IMG/VR virus record: IMGVR_UViG_3300031766_000012
Location: 1-48,997 of that record
Strand: one strand, 5' to 3'
Source: a virus
DNA: 48,997 bases
In this document: one piece after another, positions 31,470-39,475 of the stretch
How positions within the stretch are numbered: the first letter of the stretch is position 1
Layout: every line of letters begins with the position of its first letter
Program-made: the position numbers and the translations under genes
The notes under the pieces: generated by a model
Told to the model about the DNA's origin: nothing
Databases searched by the model: none
Seen by the model: the letters and a program-made list of their open reading frames with translations, nothing else

Positions 31470-31770
31470 TGAAGCAATTCAACAATTACTCAAACAAACC
31501 CAAAATGAGGGGAATGATACTGTCAGAATTGGTTATTATCCTGGCGGTTGCAACGGTTTTAAATATGTTATCGCTTTTGCTGATACAGTCACTGGCGATG
31601 ATCATATCATAGACTACGGAAAGTTTCTTATAGTAGTAGAAACTGGCCAACTTCACAATTTTACTGGATTAACCTTAGATTACATTACTGAGGGACTCAA
31701 TTCAGAATTCAAATTCATAAATCCTAATGCAACTGCGTCCTGTGGTTGTGGAGAATCAGTAGCCTTTTAG
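31453..31770 (+). CDS. A-type Fe-S cluster carrier (IscA/ErpA-like)
   Basis: 105 residues from the ATG at 31453 (GGAG 6 nt before). MIELTNEAIQQLLKQ, YYPGGCNGFKY and ASCGCGESVAF give the three conserved cysteines of A-type carriers. Overlaps iscU by 17 nt in another frame. Delivers clusters to apo-proteins. Which phage or host protein benefits is unknown. Confidence 0.92.
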   Translation: MIELTNEAIQQLLKQTQNEGNDTVRIGYYPGGCNGFKYVIAFADTVTGDDHIIDYGKFLIVVETGQLHNFTGLTLDYITEGLNSEFKFINPNATASCGCGESVAF

Positions 31771-31790
31771 TAATCTAGAATCGTGCATAG

Positions 31791-31798
31791 TATAAATA
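31791..31798 (+). promoter_or_regulatory. Late promoter, 5 nt from the ATG (predicted leaderless mRNA)
   Basis: Perfect TATAAATA; GTACT leads to the ATG at 31804. Likely start of the transcript for the membrane proteins and the curli-like module. Confidence 0.75.
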
Positions 31799-31803
31799 GT
31801 ACT

Positions 31804-32097
31804 ATGGAAATATTCGAACTTATAATGGAGGTAGGTACTCCTATCGCCGGCTCATTAGTTATGGGCTATTTTATATTTTTGATATTAAAACAGATACTAG
31901 GAGGTCTCGTTGACTCAATTAGTACTCTTACTATGTTTACAAAAAGCTTAGAAACAAGAGTTACTACAATGAATAATGAGATTGTAAAAATAGACTTATT
32001 GGTAAGTAGTGCTTTAGAATTAACACCGCCAGTAGACAGAGTAGCAAGAGCGTCAAACTTTGTTGAAGACGGTAAAATTGATGCTAGGAGGGATTAA
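31804..32097 (+). CDS. Small membrane protein (holin-like topology)
   Basis: 97 residues from the ATG at 31804; an in-frame ATG at 31783 lies upstream of the late promoter and is less likely. One N-terminal TM helix (GSLVMGYFIFLILKQILGG) and a coiled-coil second half. Paralogous in layout to the next gene. Could be a holin or a fibre anchor. Confidence 0.65.
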   Translation: MEIFELIMEVGTPIAGSLVMGYFIFLILKQILGGLVDSISTLTMFTKSLETRVTTMNNEIVKIDLLVSSALELTPPVDRVARASNFVEDGKIDARRD

Positions 32098-32426
32098 TGG
32101 AAGTAAGCCAAGATCCTACAATTGTAGCGTTAATAAATGATTATGGGTTCCCAGTCGTTTTGGCTGTGGGTATGGGATATTTCATATATTATGTGTGGAA
32201 ATTTATTTCAGATGAATTGGAACCTAAAATAGAAGAAATGCATTTTGCATTAATTCGATTAATTGATCAAATACGAATGCTTGATCAAGATATGATTAGA
32301 TTACAACAAAAAGTAAATGTTGTACTTGAATACAGAGAGCGACAAAAATTCATCGAAGATCTCGAAGAAAAAGAAGCTCTTATGGAGAAAAAAAATGGAA
32401 GAAATAAAACCACTAATAAGTCGTAA
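32097..32426 (+). CDS. Small membrane protein, YvrJ-like
   Basis: 109 residues. NDYGFPVVLAVGMGYFIYYVW is a TM segment like that of YvrJ/holin-associated proteins, then a coiled coil (LIRLIDQIRMLDQDMIRLQQKV). Overlaps the genes on both sides (ATGG/TAATGG and 32 nt into csgF). Confidence 0.65.
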   Translation: MEVSQDPTIVALINDYGFPVVLAVGMGYFIYYVWKFISDELEPKIEEMHFALIRLIDQIRMLDQDMIRLQQKVNVVLEYRERQKFIEDLEEKEALMEKKNGRNKTTNKS

Positions 32427-32955
32427 TTCTAAAATAGCCATATGGGCTTTTATAGTTATTTTTTTACTTGGATCCGCTGAAGATATATATGGCGATGAAT
32501 TAGTACATGAATTTAAAAATCCTTCGTTCAGCGGAGTAGGAACCTCATCTCATTATCTTACAATTGAGAATCAGGAATTTAGTAGAAGACAAGCAATAGC
32601 TGAAAAAATAGAGAGTGCATTACAAGCAGCACAAAGAGATGCAGAAAATACAACATTAGCAAAATTTATGCGTAATCTCGAATCGAGAATTTATGCTCAA
32701 TTATCTAAACAGCTTGTAGAATCATTATTTCAATCATGTACAGCTGAAGCAATAGCTGCAGGAACATGTACAGAAACAACATTTGGTAGTTTTGTCCTAG
32801 AAGGAAATACAATTACATATCAAAAAACGATATGTGATGAAAGTCTATGGGCTTGTACTCAGGGTGAACAAGTTATTGTTATGACTATTGTTGCTGAAGA
32901 TGGAACAGAAACACAAATAGTAATTCCAATTGGCGCTGGATCGACTGGTGGATAA
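32395..32955 (+). CDS. csgF: CsgF-like curli assembly protein
   Basis: 186 residues from the ATG at 32395. Signal or anchor segment (IAIWAFIVIFLLGSAEDIYG), then a mature start ELVHEFKNPSFSG that matches the F-x-NPxFGG segment of E. coli CsgF which plugs into the CsgG pore. A helical middle (FMRNLESRIYAQLSKQLVESL) and C-terminal strands (VIVMTIVAEDGTETQIVIPI) follow as in CsgF. It overlaps csgG by 8 nt. CsgF couples secretion of curlin through CsgG to nucleation. Confidence 0.88.
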   Translation: MEEIKPLISRNSKIAIWAFIVIFLLGSAEDIYGDELVHEFKNPSFSGVGTSSHYLTIENQEFSRRQAIAEKIESALQAAQRDAENTTLAKFMRNLESRIYAQLSKQLVESLFQSCTAEAIAAGTCTETTFGSFVLEGNTITYQKTICDESLWACTQGEQVIVMTIVAEDGTETQIVIPIGAGSTGG

Positions 32956-33910
32956 GAAGCTTATATTATTAATAGGAGTCCTTCTTATGCAAGGATGTGC
33001 TTCTATTGTCCCGCCAGGAGGATTATCAGCAACAAATTGTAATCCTGCATTAAATTTAGCGTGTGTAGAATCACCAGAAGTTGTTGAGTTACCTACACAT
33101 GAAGAATTAAGAAATTTACCACCAGCAGAAAAACAAATAGTCGTAGCAGTATACGGATTTCCTGATAAAACAGGACAAAGAAAACAAAAAGGAAATGCTG
33201 CAATGTTCAGTACAGCAGTATCACAAGGCGGTGATACAATGCTTATTGACGCATTAAAAAATGCAGGAAAAGGACAATGGTTTAGAGTAGTAGAACGCGT
33301 AGGAATAGATCATCTTACAAGAGAACGTCAAATCGTTCGTACTACAAGAGAACAATATGGTGAAAAGGATGAAACTGGGTTAGCCCCGCTTCTTTTCGCA
33401 GGGATCATTCTTGAAGGAGGTATCATTGGATTCGATACTAATATCGAGACTGGGGGAATGGGAGCTCGAACTCTTGGTATTGGTTATTCACAACAATACC
33501 GAAGAGACATAGTAACTGTTTCATTAAGAGCTGTCAGCACATTGACAGGTGAGATTTTACTAAATGTGCAAACGTCAAAAACCATTTTGTCGATCGCTGA
33601 TGGCTATGACGTATTTAAATTCGTTGATATGGACACTCAACTTGTAGAAATAGAAGATGGGATGACAGAAAACGAATCGGTGACACGGTCGCTTCGCTCA
33701 ACAATTGAAGCAGCTGTGTTAGAAATGATATACCAGGGGGAAGAATTAGATTTTTGGAAAATAAATTGGCCAATGAAACAAATCATTGAAAATAAAGTCG
33801 AACAGATTATAGACGAAGCTGAAATTATATATACTAAGCCAATAGAAGATCCAGAAAACATTCCGGAAGAAGTTATTACCCCTGAAACAATAGAGGAAAT
33901 AAGAGGATGA
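32948..33910 (+). CDS. csgG: CsgG-like curli secretion lipoprotein
   Basis: 320 residues from the GTG at 32948 (a TTG at 32930 is possible). Lipobox LMQGC; then LPTHEELRNLPPAEKQIVVAV, FSTAVSQGG, a FDTNIETGGMGARTLGIG segment and TGEILLNVQTSKTIL, all diagnostic for CsgG, which forms a nonameric outer-membrane channel. By eye, in the E. coli constriction Y51-N55-F56 only the Phe is kept (AAMFSTAV), so the pore may be wider or differently selective. No CsgE homologue was found. C-terminal 40 residues are extra. Confidence 0.93.
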   Translation: MDKKLILLIGVLLMQGCASIVPPGGLSATNCNPALNLACVESPEVVELPTHEELRNLPPAEKQIVVAVYGFPDKTGQRKQKGNAAMFSTAVSQGGDTMLIDALKNAGKGQWFRVVERVGIDHLTRERQIVRTTREQYGEKDETGLAPLLFAGIILEGGIIGFDTNIETGGMGARTLGIGYSQQYRRDIVTVSLRAVSTLTGEILLNVQTSKTILSIADGYDVFKFVDMDTQLVEIEDGMTENESVTRSLRSTIEAAVLEMIYQGEELDFWKINWPMKQIIENKVEQIIDEAEIIYTKPIEDPENIPEEVITPETIEEIRG

Positions 33911-34635
33911 ATATTTTTAAAAGATATATCGCATTCGCTCTTTTATTATGCCCCGTAGTTGTGTTCGCTGGAGCCAATGATAACAAAATTCTTTTAGATC
34001 AATCTGGAGATACACTAAGGCTATACGTAGACCAAATCGGTTATGGTAATAAGCTTTGTGGAACTATCTCAAGTGCAGATTGTGCTACTGATTGGGTTTT
34101 GACTGGTAACACTGTCACAATGGATATAGATATGATAGGTAACTTGAACCAAATCTTTGGTCCAACACTATTTGATTCTACTGATGTTGACTTAAAGTTA
34201 ACTGGAAATAGTAACATATGGGATTGGAACGTAGGTTATGGTGGAAGTGCTGATTCATCTGTAATGGATGTTGACATAACCGGTTCTTCAAATACTTTCG
34301 ATATAGATTGGGGTTATACAGCTTCAGCTGAAAGATTGGATTTTGATTTAGATATAACCGGTGGATCAAACGTATGGAACATTGATATTAATGCTGATGA
34401 TGTAACTTGGAATGTGGATGTTGTAGGAAGTTCAAATAACTTCTTAACAGCACAATCCGATGGTGCAGATAATTCATTAACAATGGAATACATAGGTTCA
34501 AATGGAGATATCGATATTATTCAATCATCTGGTACATGCCCAACTGGCGTGAGTGGATGTTATGGAATAATAAACGCGGATTTTGACACAGAGAATGGCA
34601 TTGTTGACATTAAACAAAAAGATACTGGCGACTAG
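33907..34635 (+). CDS. Curlin-like secreted repeat protein 1
   Basis: 242 residues. Signal peptide (YIAFALLLCPVVVFA), then LYVDQIGYGNKL, a curlin-type Q-x-G-x-x-N segment, and about five repeats around D-x-D-x-x-G-x-S-N (KLTGNSNIWDW, DITGSSNTFDI, DITGGSNVWNI, DVVGSSNNFLT). Such periodic Gly-Ser-Asn turns fit a beta-solenoid amyloid. Likely substrate of CsgG. Overlaps csgG (ATGA). Confidence 0.75.
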   Translation: MNIFKRYIAFALLLCPVVVFAGANDNKILLDQSGDTLRLYVDQIGYGNKLCGTISSADCATDWVLTGNTVTMDIDMIGNLNQIFGPTLFDSTDVDLKLTGNSNIWDWNVGYGGSADSSVMDVDITGSSNTFDIDWGYTASAERLDFDLDITGGSNVWNIDINADDVTWNVDVVGSSNNFLTAQSDGADNSLTMEYIGSNGDIDIIQSSGTCPTGVSGCYGIINADFDTENGIVDIKQKDTGD

Positions 34636-35740
34636 TCTATTACTGATTAGTTCAACAGCTTTTGCCAATGATGTTGGCAATATAACTGAACACAAGGGCA
34701 GTGGTGGAATTACTCGTGAAGGTGAGTCATTTGCCACTGATCTTGGTTTAGGCGTTATTGCAATGGATCATATTGAAACAGTTAATGGTCGATTAAAATT
34801 AGATTTTATTGATTCTTCTGTACTTAGATTAACTGAACATACGGAAGTTACATTATACGAATATTATTACAATTCTAAAACCAAAGATGGTGGAATTGGA
34901 ATGAAAATGGTCAGTGGTACTGCAAGATTTTCTACTGGCAGATTAGGTTTATTACCTAAAGAAAATATAGTAATTGATACTCCAACCGCCACAGTGGGCG
35001 TACGTGGGACGGATTTTACGACTTCAGTTGATGAATTGGGAAGAAGTTTAGTAATTCTCCTTCCGGAAACTGAATGTACTATAGATGGTGATTGTTCACC
35101 GTCAGGAGAAATTACGGTAACAAATGAGGGCGGTGTAGTAGTCCTTACAGAAGCATATCAAGCCACAATGGTGTCAAGTTATGATACAGCACCAGCACAA
35201 CCAGTTACGCTTCAAAATATAAATTTAAATATGATTGACAATATGTTTATTGTTAATCCACCAAAAGAAATACAGGATCAACAAGAGGAAACTCAAGCTA
35301 ATACTGCGGTCAATTCTAATGGCCTACTTGATTTCACTGAGCTCGATACTGATTATCTGGCCGATGATTTTTTAGCAGAAGATGATTTAGAATTCAATGA
35401 ACTCGATATGGATTTACTTGATGTCGACTTTTTACAAGACATATTGGTTGCTTTAGAAGAAATAAATATTTTAAAAAATAAACAAATTTTATCATCTGCA
35501 GGTGGTTCCGGAAATATAGTTGGTACTGCTTTAGGATTTGATAAAAATACACAATATAATACAATAATAGATCAAGGTGCTGGTCAAATTTGGTTTTATA
35601 GAGAAGTAAATGGAGTTATATCGGTAAGAATTCCGATAGATTCAAATACAACAGTGGAGAGTGAAAATGAAGGTAAGAAAAATCTTATCAGTGTTGGCGA
35701 TGGTCAGTCTGTCGTTATCATCATACGTCAAAGCGGATAA
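34595..35740 (+). CDS. FecR-domain protein with signal peptide
   Basis: 381 residues from the ATG at 34595 inside the preceding gene; signal NKKILATSLLLISSTAFA cut before NDVGN. A FecR domain spans about 25-150: SFATDLGLGVIAMDHIETV, SVLRLTEHTEVTL, GTARFSTG, IDTPTATVGVRGTDF. The rest is acidic with DLxxxDF repeats. FecR proteins bind cell-surface ligands, and are often next to CHASE2 cyclases in bacteria, as here. Predicted periplasmic or surface location. Confidence 0.8.
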   Translation: MALLTLNKKILATSLLLISSTAFANDVGNITEHKGSGGITREGESFATDLGLGVIAMDHIETVNGRLKLDFIDSSVLRLTEHTEVTLYEYYYNSKTKDGGIGMKMVSGTARFSTGRLGLLPKENIVIDTPTATVGVRGTDFTTSVDELGRSLVILLPETECTIDGDCSPSGEITVTNEGGVVVLTEAYQATMVSSYDTAPAQPVTLQNINLNMIDNMFIVNPPKEIQDQQEETQANTAVNSNGLLDFTELDTDYLADDFLAEDDLEFNELDMDLLDVDFLQDILVALEEINILKNKQILSSAGGSGNIVGTALGFDKNTQYNTIIDQGAGQIWFYREVNGVISVRIPIDSNTTVESENEGKKNLISVGDGQSVVIIIRQSG

Positions 35741-36491
35741 TACAAACTCAGTTATCATAAGTCAAGTATCAGGTGTATCAACAGATAACTTGAATTTGAA
35801 TATTGAACAGATAGGTTATAATAATAAAGTCAATCTTTCTATTGCTCACGATAATAACACACTACTCTTTAAACAAGAAGGTAATAATAACAAAATATCT
35901 TGGGTTGACTATTGGGGATCAGGATTAGCTTATGGTGGTGATTTAGACGGTTCTGGTAATAATTTACATTTTGAACAAAAGTGTACAAGAGGAGCCGGTA
36001 ATTGTTCTCAATCAGTTATAGGATTTCATATTAATCATCCAAACAACGTAGTTCGTTGGGGTCAAGGTACAATATTGACAGATATAAATGATACAACTTT
36101 TTCAAACGATGGAGATGAAGGTGGTGGCCATAGATTAAATTTAGATATTCATGGAGAAGATAACAAACTAGTAGGTTATCAAAGAAATGGTAGTTTAAAT
36201 AATTATAACGGACACACAGCTACAATTTATTATTATTCAGATAACAATGAATTTTTTGTTAAACAAGAAACAGATGGTGCTAAGACACTTTCATTGATAA
36301 CATACAATGACGGAAATACAGGTACAATCACACAATCTGGTAATGGAGCTCATAATGCTACAGTAACTTTGACTGGTACAAATCCCACTACATTTAATTT
36401 AACTCAAACTAGTAATACAGCTCAATCATATTCATTAACTCAAAATTGCCAAACATCAGGTGGATGTTCGGTTAGTGTTACACAAAACTAA
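35667..36491 (+). CDS. Curlin-like secreted repeat protein 2
   Basis: 274 residues from the ATG at 35667 (GGAG 7 nt upstream). Signal peptide (ILSVLAMVSLSLSSYVKA), then LNIEQIGYNNKV, matching DQIGYGNK of curlin-like protein 1, LLFKQEGNNNKI, and C-terminal TITQSGNGAHNATVT and FNLTQTSNTAQSYSLTQN. These Q-x-G-x-x-N units are curlin repeats. A pair of unequal curlin-like proteins is reminiscent of CsgA and CsgB. Overlaps the FecR gene by 74 nt. Confidence 0.82.
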   Translation: MKVRKILSVLAMVSLSLSSYVKADNTNSVIISQVSGVSTDNLNLNIEQIGYNNKVNLSIAHDNNTLLFKQEGNNNKISWVDYWGSGLAYGGDLDGSGNNLHFEQKCTRGAGNCSQSVIGFHINHPNNVVRWGQGTILTDINDTTFSNDGDEGGGHRLNLDIHGEDNKLVGYQRNGSLNNYNGHTATIYYYSDNNEFFVKQETDGAKTLSLITYNDGNTGTITQSGNGAHNATVTLTGTNPTTFNLTQTSNTAQSYSLTQNCQTSGGCSVSVTQN

Positions 36492-36655
36492 TGTCAAATT
36501 GGATTTTTAATAAACTCGCCCCGTATGCTATAAGATTTAGAGAATGGTCTAAAGGAAAAACGTGGGTTCAAATCCCATTATGGATTCTTATATTGTGGAT
36601 GTTAGGTTTTGCAAATCCATATTGGTGTGTTTATCCAGTTTGTTGGATAAATTAA
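36491..36655 (+). CDS. Small membrane protein of the curli-like module
   Basis: 54 residues with a C-terminal hydrophobic segment (VQIPLWILILWMLGFANPYW) and two Cys near the end. Starts on the stop of curlin-like 2. Function unknown. Confidence 0.55.
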   Translation: MSNWIFNKLAPYAIRFREWSKGKTWVQIPLWILILWMLGFANPYWCVYPVCWIN

Positions 36656-36732
36656 TGAGAAGAAGATTTTTATATTTTAAATATGGATTTCCACAATCGA
36701 AGAAAGGGTCTATTCTAGACATATACGTATGA
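36655..36732 (+). CDS. Tiny ORF coupled to the cyclase gene
   Basis: 25 residues (MRRRFLYFKYGFPQSKKGS...). Overlaps the stop of the gene before and the ATG of the cyclase gene; may only serve to couple translation. Weak call. Confidence 0.3.
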   Translation: MRRRFLYFKYGFPQSKKGSILDIYV

Positions 36733-38588
36733 AATATTTAACAAGCATTTGGACAGTTATAGCTGTTATTGCATTTGGATTGTTTCTTAAAATATCCAAT
36801 GTTCCTCAAATTGAACAAATCCAGCTTATGGGATTTGACGCAAAAATTCAATCACTACCCAAACAAAAAGACGAAGATGTAATTCTTTATGAAATTGGAG
36901 AAGGTACATTAGAAAAATGGGGTCAATTTCCATTACCTCGTCAATACTATGCCCAAATGATATCTGACTTAATAAATGCAAATGCCGAAATTAAGGCTTT
37001 TACGATTATGTTCCCAGAGGCCGACAGGTTTGGAGGAGATCCAGCATTTGAATCGTGGATTAAAGACTCTGGAGTGGTTCTATCACAAAAAGCCGATCCT
37101 CGTGGAAGATCAGACGTAGCTCCATATGTTGGAACTGCCATGAAAGGCGAAGGCGATCCTATGCAATTTCTTCAAGAATACGAAAAAATTCTAACAAATG
37201 TAGAAATAGTTGAAAGACATGCTTGGGGAGCAGGAATATCTAATGTAGCTCCAGAAGTTGATGGAATAGTACGTAAGTTTCCTTTAGTTGTACAAGTTAA
37301 TGGTCAAAGATATCCATCATTATCGGTAGAAATTATTAGAGCTGAGAATCAGACAAAGGGTTATACAATTAATACTGATCCAGATCTTGGAATAGTAGAT
37401 CTTTTTATACCACCAAAATTACATTCAAAAACAAATTCGGATGGAACAGCTTATATTAACTATTCAATAACGCACGATCGTTATGAAGCGGGAGTTGACA
37501 CTCTTCCAGATCTTCGTGGGAAAACAGTTCTGATTGGTGTTTCGGCTCTTGGGATTGTGCCTGAGATTCTGACTCCGTTAGGGTTAAAGTTTCCCCATGA
37601 GATTCAAGCATCGGCTCTATCTTCGATCCTTTCAGAGGATTCAATAATCCGTCCTTATTGGGCTGATTTGGCGGAAATAGGTCTAATTCTAATTGGGTCT
37701 CTGTTGATTCTTTCATGTGTTTATTTCTTTCCTGCGATAATCGGATTAGGCGCCTTTGGCGTTGTTGGTGCTGTAAGCTTCTATTTCTCCAGCTATTTTT
37801 GGACGAATTCACTATATCTCCTTGATTGGACATTCGCTATAGTATTATATATAATAGTCTTCGCGCATGCAAGTTTTAATAACTTTTGGATCCAATTTAA
37901 ATTAAGACAACAAATTAAAGGTCAGTTTGGTACATATCTTTCACCTGATATGGTGAATATGTTGATTAAAGATCCAAGTTTAATGAAGCTTGGGGGTGAT
38001 AGAAAGGAAATGACATTTTTATTCATGGATATATGTGGATTTACCCCAATATCGGAATATTATAAGAATAAAGATGATCCCGAAGGATTAGTAGAATTAG
38101 TCAATGAATTCCTCGATGCAATGACAAAAATCATTCTCAAAAATGGAGGAACAATTGACAAATATATGGGTGACTGCATAATGGCATTTTGGAATGCACC
38201 ATTACCTTGTAAAAATCACGCTGAAATGGCAGTTAAATCAGCAATGGAAATTGAAATAAAAGTAAATGAACTCAAAGAAATCTATAAAGAACGTGGTCTT
38301 CCTGATATCAATGTTGGGACTGGCATTAACACCGGGGATTGTATTGTTGGTAACATGGGTAGTGAATCCAGATTTGACTATTCGGTTATTGGAGATGCAG
38401 TCAACCTTGCTGCTCGACTCGAGGCAACTGCTGCCCGTCATGAATACATAGATTACAAAACTATCATCTCAAGCTTTACAATGAAACAACTCCCAGAAGG
38501 ATATTTCTGTGAGAAGATTGGTGATATCAAAGTAAAGGGTAAAGAAGAAACCATCTCTATATTCTCCCCTGGAATATACCGTAAGTAG
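36729..38588 (+). CDS. CHASE2-sensor class III adenylate (nucleotidyl) cyclase
   Basis: 619 residues. N-terminal TM (about 8-20), extracytoplasmic CHASE2 domain (about 25-300: MGFDAKIQSLP, DVILYEIGEGTLEKWGQFPLPR, FPLVVQVNGQRYPSLSVE, GKTVLIGVSALG), then about three TM helices (315-390) and a cyclase domain. Metal Asp in FLFMDICGFT (about 431) and DKYMGD (about 479), Lys in that motif, and VIGDAVNLAARLE with catalytic Asn and Arg (about 552-560). The Lys and Asp fit adenylate rather than guanylate cyclases. It would make cAMP in the host from an envelope signal. Confidence 0.92.
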   Translation: MKYLTSIWTVIAVIAFGLFLKISNVPQIEQIQLMGFDAKIQSLPKQKDEDVILYEIGEGTLEKWGQFPLPRQYYAQMISDLINANAEIKAFTIMFPEADRFGGDPAFESWIKDSGVVLSQKADPRGRSDVAPYVGTAMKGEGDPMQFLQEYEKILTNVEIVERHAWGAGISNVAPEVDGIVRKFPLVVQVNGQRYPSLSVEIIRAENQTKGYTINTDPDLGIVDLFIPPKLHSKTNSDGTAYINYSITHDRYEAGVDTLPDLRGKTVLIGVSALGIVPEILTPLGLKFPHEIQASALSSILSEDSIIRPYWADLAEIGLILIGSLLILSCVYFFPAIIGLGAFGVVGAVSFYFSSYFWTNSLYLLDWTFAIVLYIIVFAHASFNNFWIQFKLRQQIKGQFGTYLSPDMVNMLIKDPSLMKLGGDRKEMTFLFMDICGFTPISEYYKNKDDPEGLVELVNEFLDAMTKIILKNGGTIDKYMGDCIMAFWNAPLPCKNHAEMAVKSAMEIEIKVNELKEIYKERGLPDINVGTGINTGDCIVGNMGSESRFDYSVIGDAVNLAARLEATAARHEYIDYKTIISSFTMKQLPEGYFCEKIGDIKVKGKEETISIFSPGIYRK

Positions 38589-38616
38589 TATATAACAAAA
38601 TAATCTAAGAAAAGCA

Positions 38617-38644
38617 TGTACATTCCTGGCCAGTGTGGTATAAT
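38617..38644 (+). promoter_or_regulatory. Early promoter P6
   Basis: TGTACA 38617-38622, 16-bp spacer, TGG-TATAAT (38639-38644). Initial transcribed AGCCCTATTAAATAAT is shared with P7. Confidence 0.85.
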
Positions 38645-38678
38645 AGCCCTATTAAATAATTGAATAAGGCATAATATT

Positions 38679-38768
38679 ATGAATGATGATAACTGGACCA
38701 TGGAGCTAGACGGCGAAGTCGTTACCTTCCTAACACAGGAAGAGTATGACGCGGAGGTGGAAAAATGA
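38679..38768 (+). CDS. Tiny acidic protein
   Basis: 29 residues (MNDDNWTMELDGEVV...). First ORF after P6, ending with ATGA overlap to the next. Possibly real by context; no family recognised. Confidence 0.45.
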   Translation: MNDDNWTMELDGEVVTFLTQEEYDAEVEK

Positions 38769-39007
38769 TTTTTAAGCATAAACGTTTAGTTAACGGAATA
38801 ACAATTACCGATAGAGCTACAAAAGAAGTTCTAGAAATTGCTCTTAATTACAAAGAAATGCAACTCGCATTGGATAATTCTAAGACTGTGCTTGATTCAT
38901 GGGCATTATTACTCGATATGCTTAAAGAAAGGCTAGGTCTAATCATAATGGATAATTATGATTTAGAGACAATTACTGTTGAAGGTAAAACGAGACCATT
39001 ACATTGA
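38765..39007 (+). CDS. Hypothetical early protein
   Basis: 80 residues; helical middle (ALNYKEMQLALDNSKTVLDSW). GGAGG immediately upstream. Overlaps the SprT-like gene. Function unknown. Confidence 0.65.
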   Translation: MIFKHKRLVNGITITDRATKEVLEIALNYKEMQLALDNSKTVLDSWALLLDMLKERLGLIIMDNYDLETITVEGKTRPLH

Positions 39008-39366
39008 TCTTTAGTATAAAAGGTAGACATAAGAACTCAGCTGCGGTTGAGGAATATGTACAAAATCTATGTCGTGAGCTTAAAATAGCGCATCTCAAAA
39101 AAGCAGAATTTAGTATCAGATTTGTAACAAAATGTGATACTGATGCTTTAGGTTTGTGTTGGGACGATGCTGAAGAAATTGAGGTAGAGATCTCAAGAAC
39201 TTGCGAAGGAGAACCTTTAACGTTCTTCGAACAAATGCAAACCATAGCTCACGAAATGGTACATGTAAAGCAATTCATAAGAAAAGAATATCCAAGCGAG
39301 CGCGAAGCTAAGAAACTCGAATTCGAGCTATATGCAAAGTGTTTTCCGTGGAAATTAGTGACATAA
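39004..39366 (+). CDS. SprT-like/HExxH metallopeptidase
   Basis: 120 residues with TTG start overlapping the previous stop. MQTIAHEMVHVKQ near residue 78 is an HExxH zinc site, followed by a downstream Glu (REAKKLEFELYAK) as possible third ligand. Small phage versions of the SprT/metallopeptidase-like domain are common. Target unknown. Confidence 0.75.
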   Translation: MIFSIKGRHKNSAAVEEYVQNLCRELKIAHLKKAEFSIRFVTKCDTDALGLCWDDAEEIEVEISRTCEGEPLTFFEQMQTIAHEMVHVKQFIRKEYPSEREAKKLEFELYAKCFPWKLVT

Positions 39367-39373
39367 ATGTCAC
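39358..39373. repeat. Inverted repeat at the end of the SprT-like gene
   Basis: GTGACAT-AA-ATGTCAC, a 7-bp perfect inverted repeat overlapping the stop, 37 nt upstream of the P7 -35 element. Similar repeats precede P2 and P9. Could be a weak hairpin or a protein site. Confidence 0.4.
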
Positions 39374-39409
39374 AATATGAAAAAAAGTGAAAATAAATCA
39401 CAAAAAGCA

Positions 39410-39438
39410 TGTACATTTCCGGTTTTATATGGTATAAT
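39410..39438 (+). promoter_or_regulatory. Early promoter P7
   Basis: TGTACA 39410-39415, 17-bp spacer, TGG-TATAAT (39433-39438). A-tracts with AGTG upstream; leader ends in GTAAGGAGTG. Confidence 0.88.
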
Positions 39439-39475
39439 AGCCCTATTAAATAATTAAACAAAGTAAGGAGTGTTT

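Noticed and set aside
36550-36580. TGGGTTCAAATCCCA, like the T-arm of a tRNA
   Set aside because: No matching acceptor, D-arm or anticodon arm could be found upstream; the bases are codons of a small ORF.
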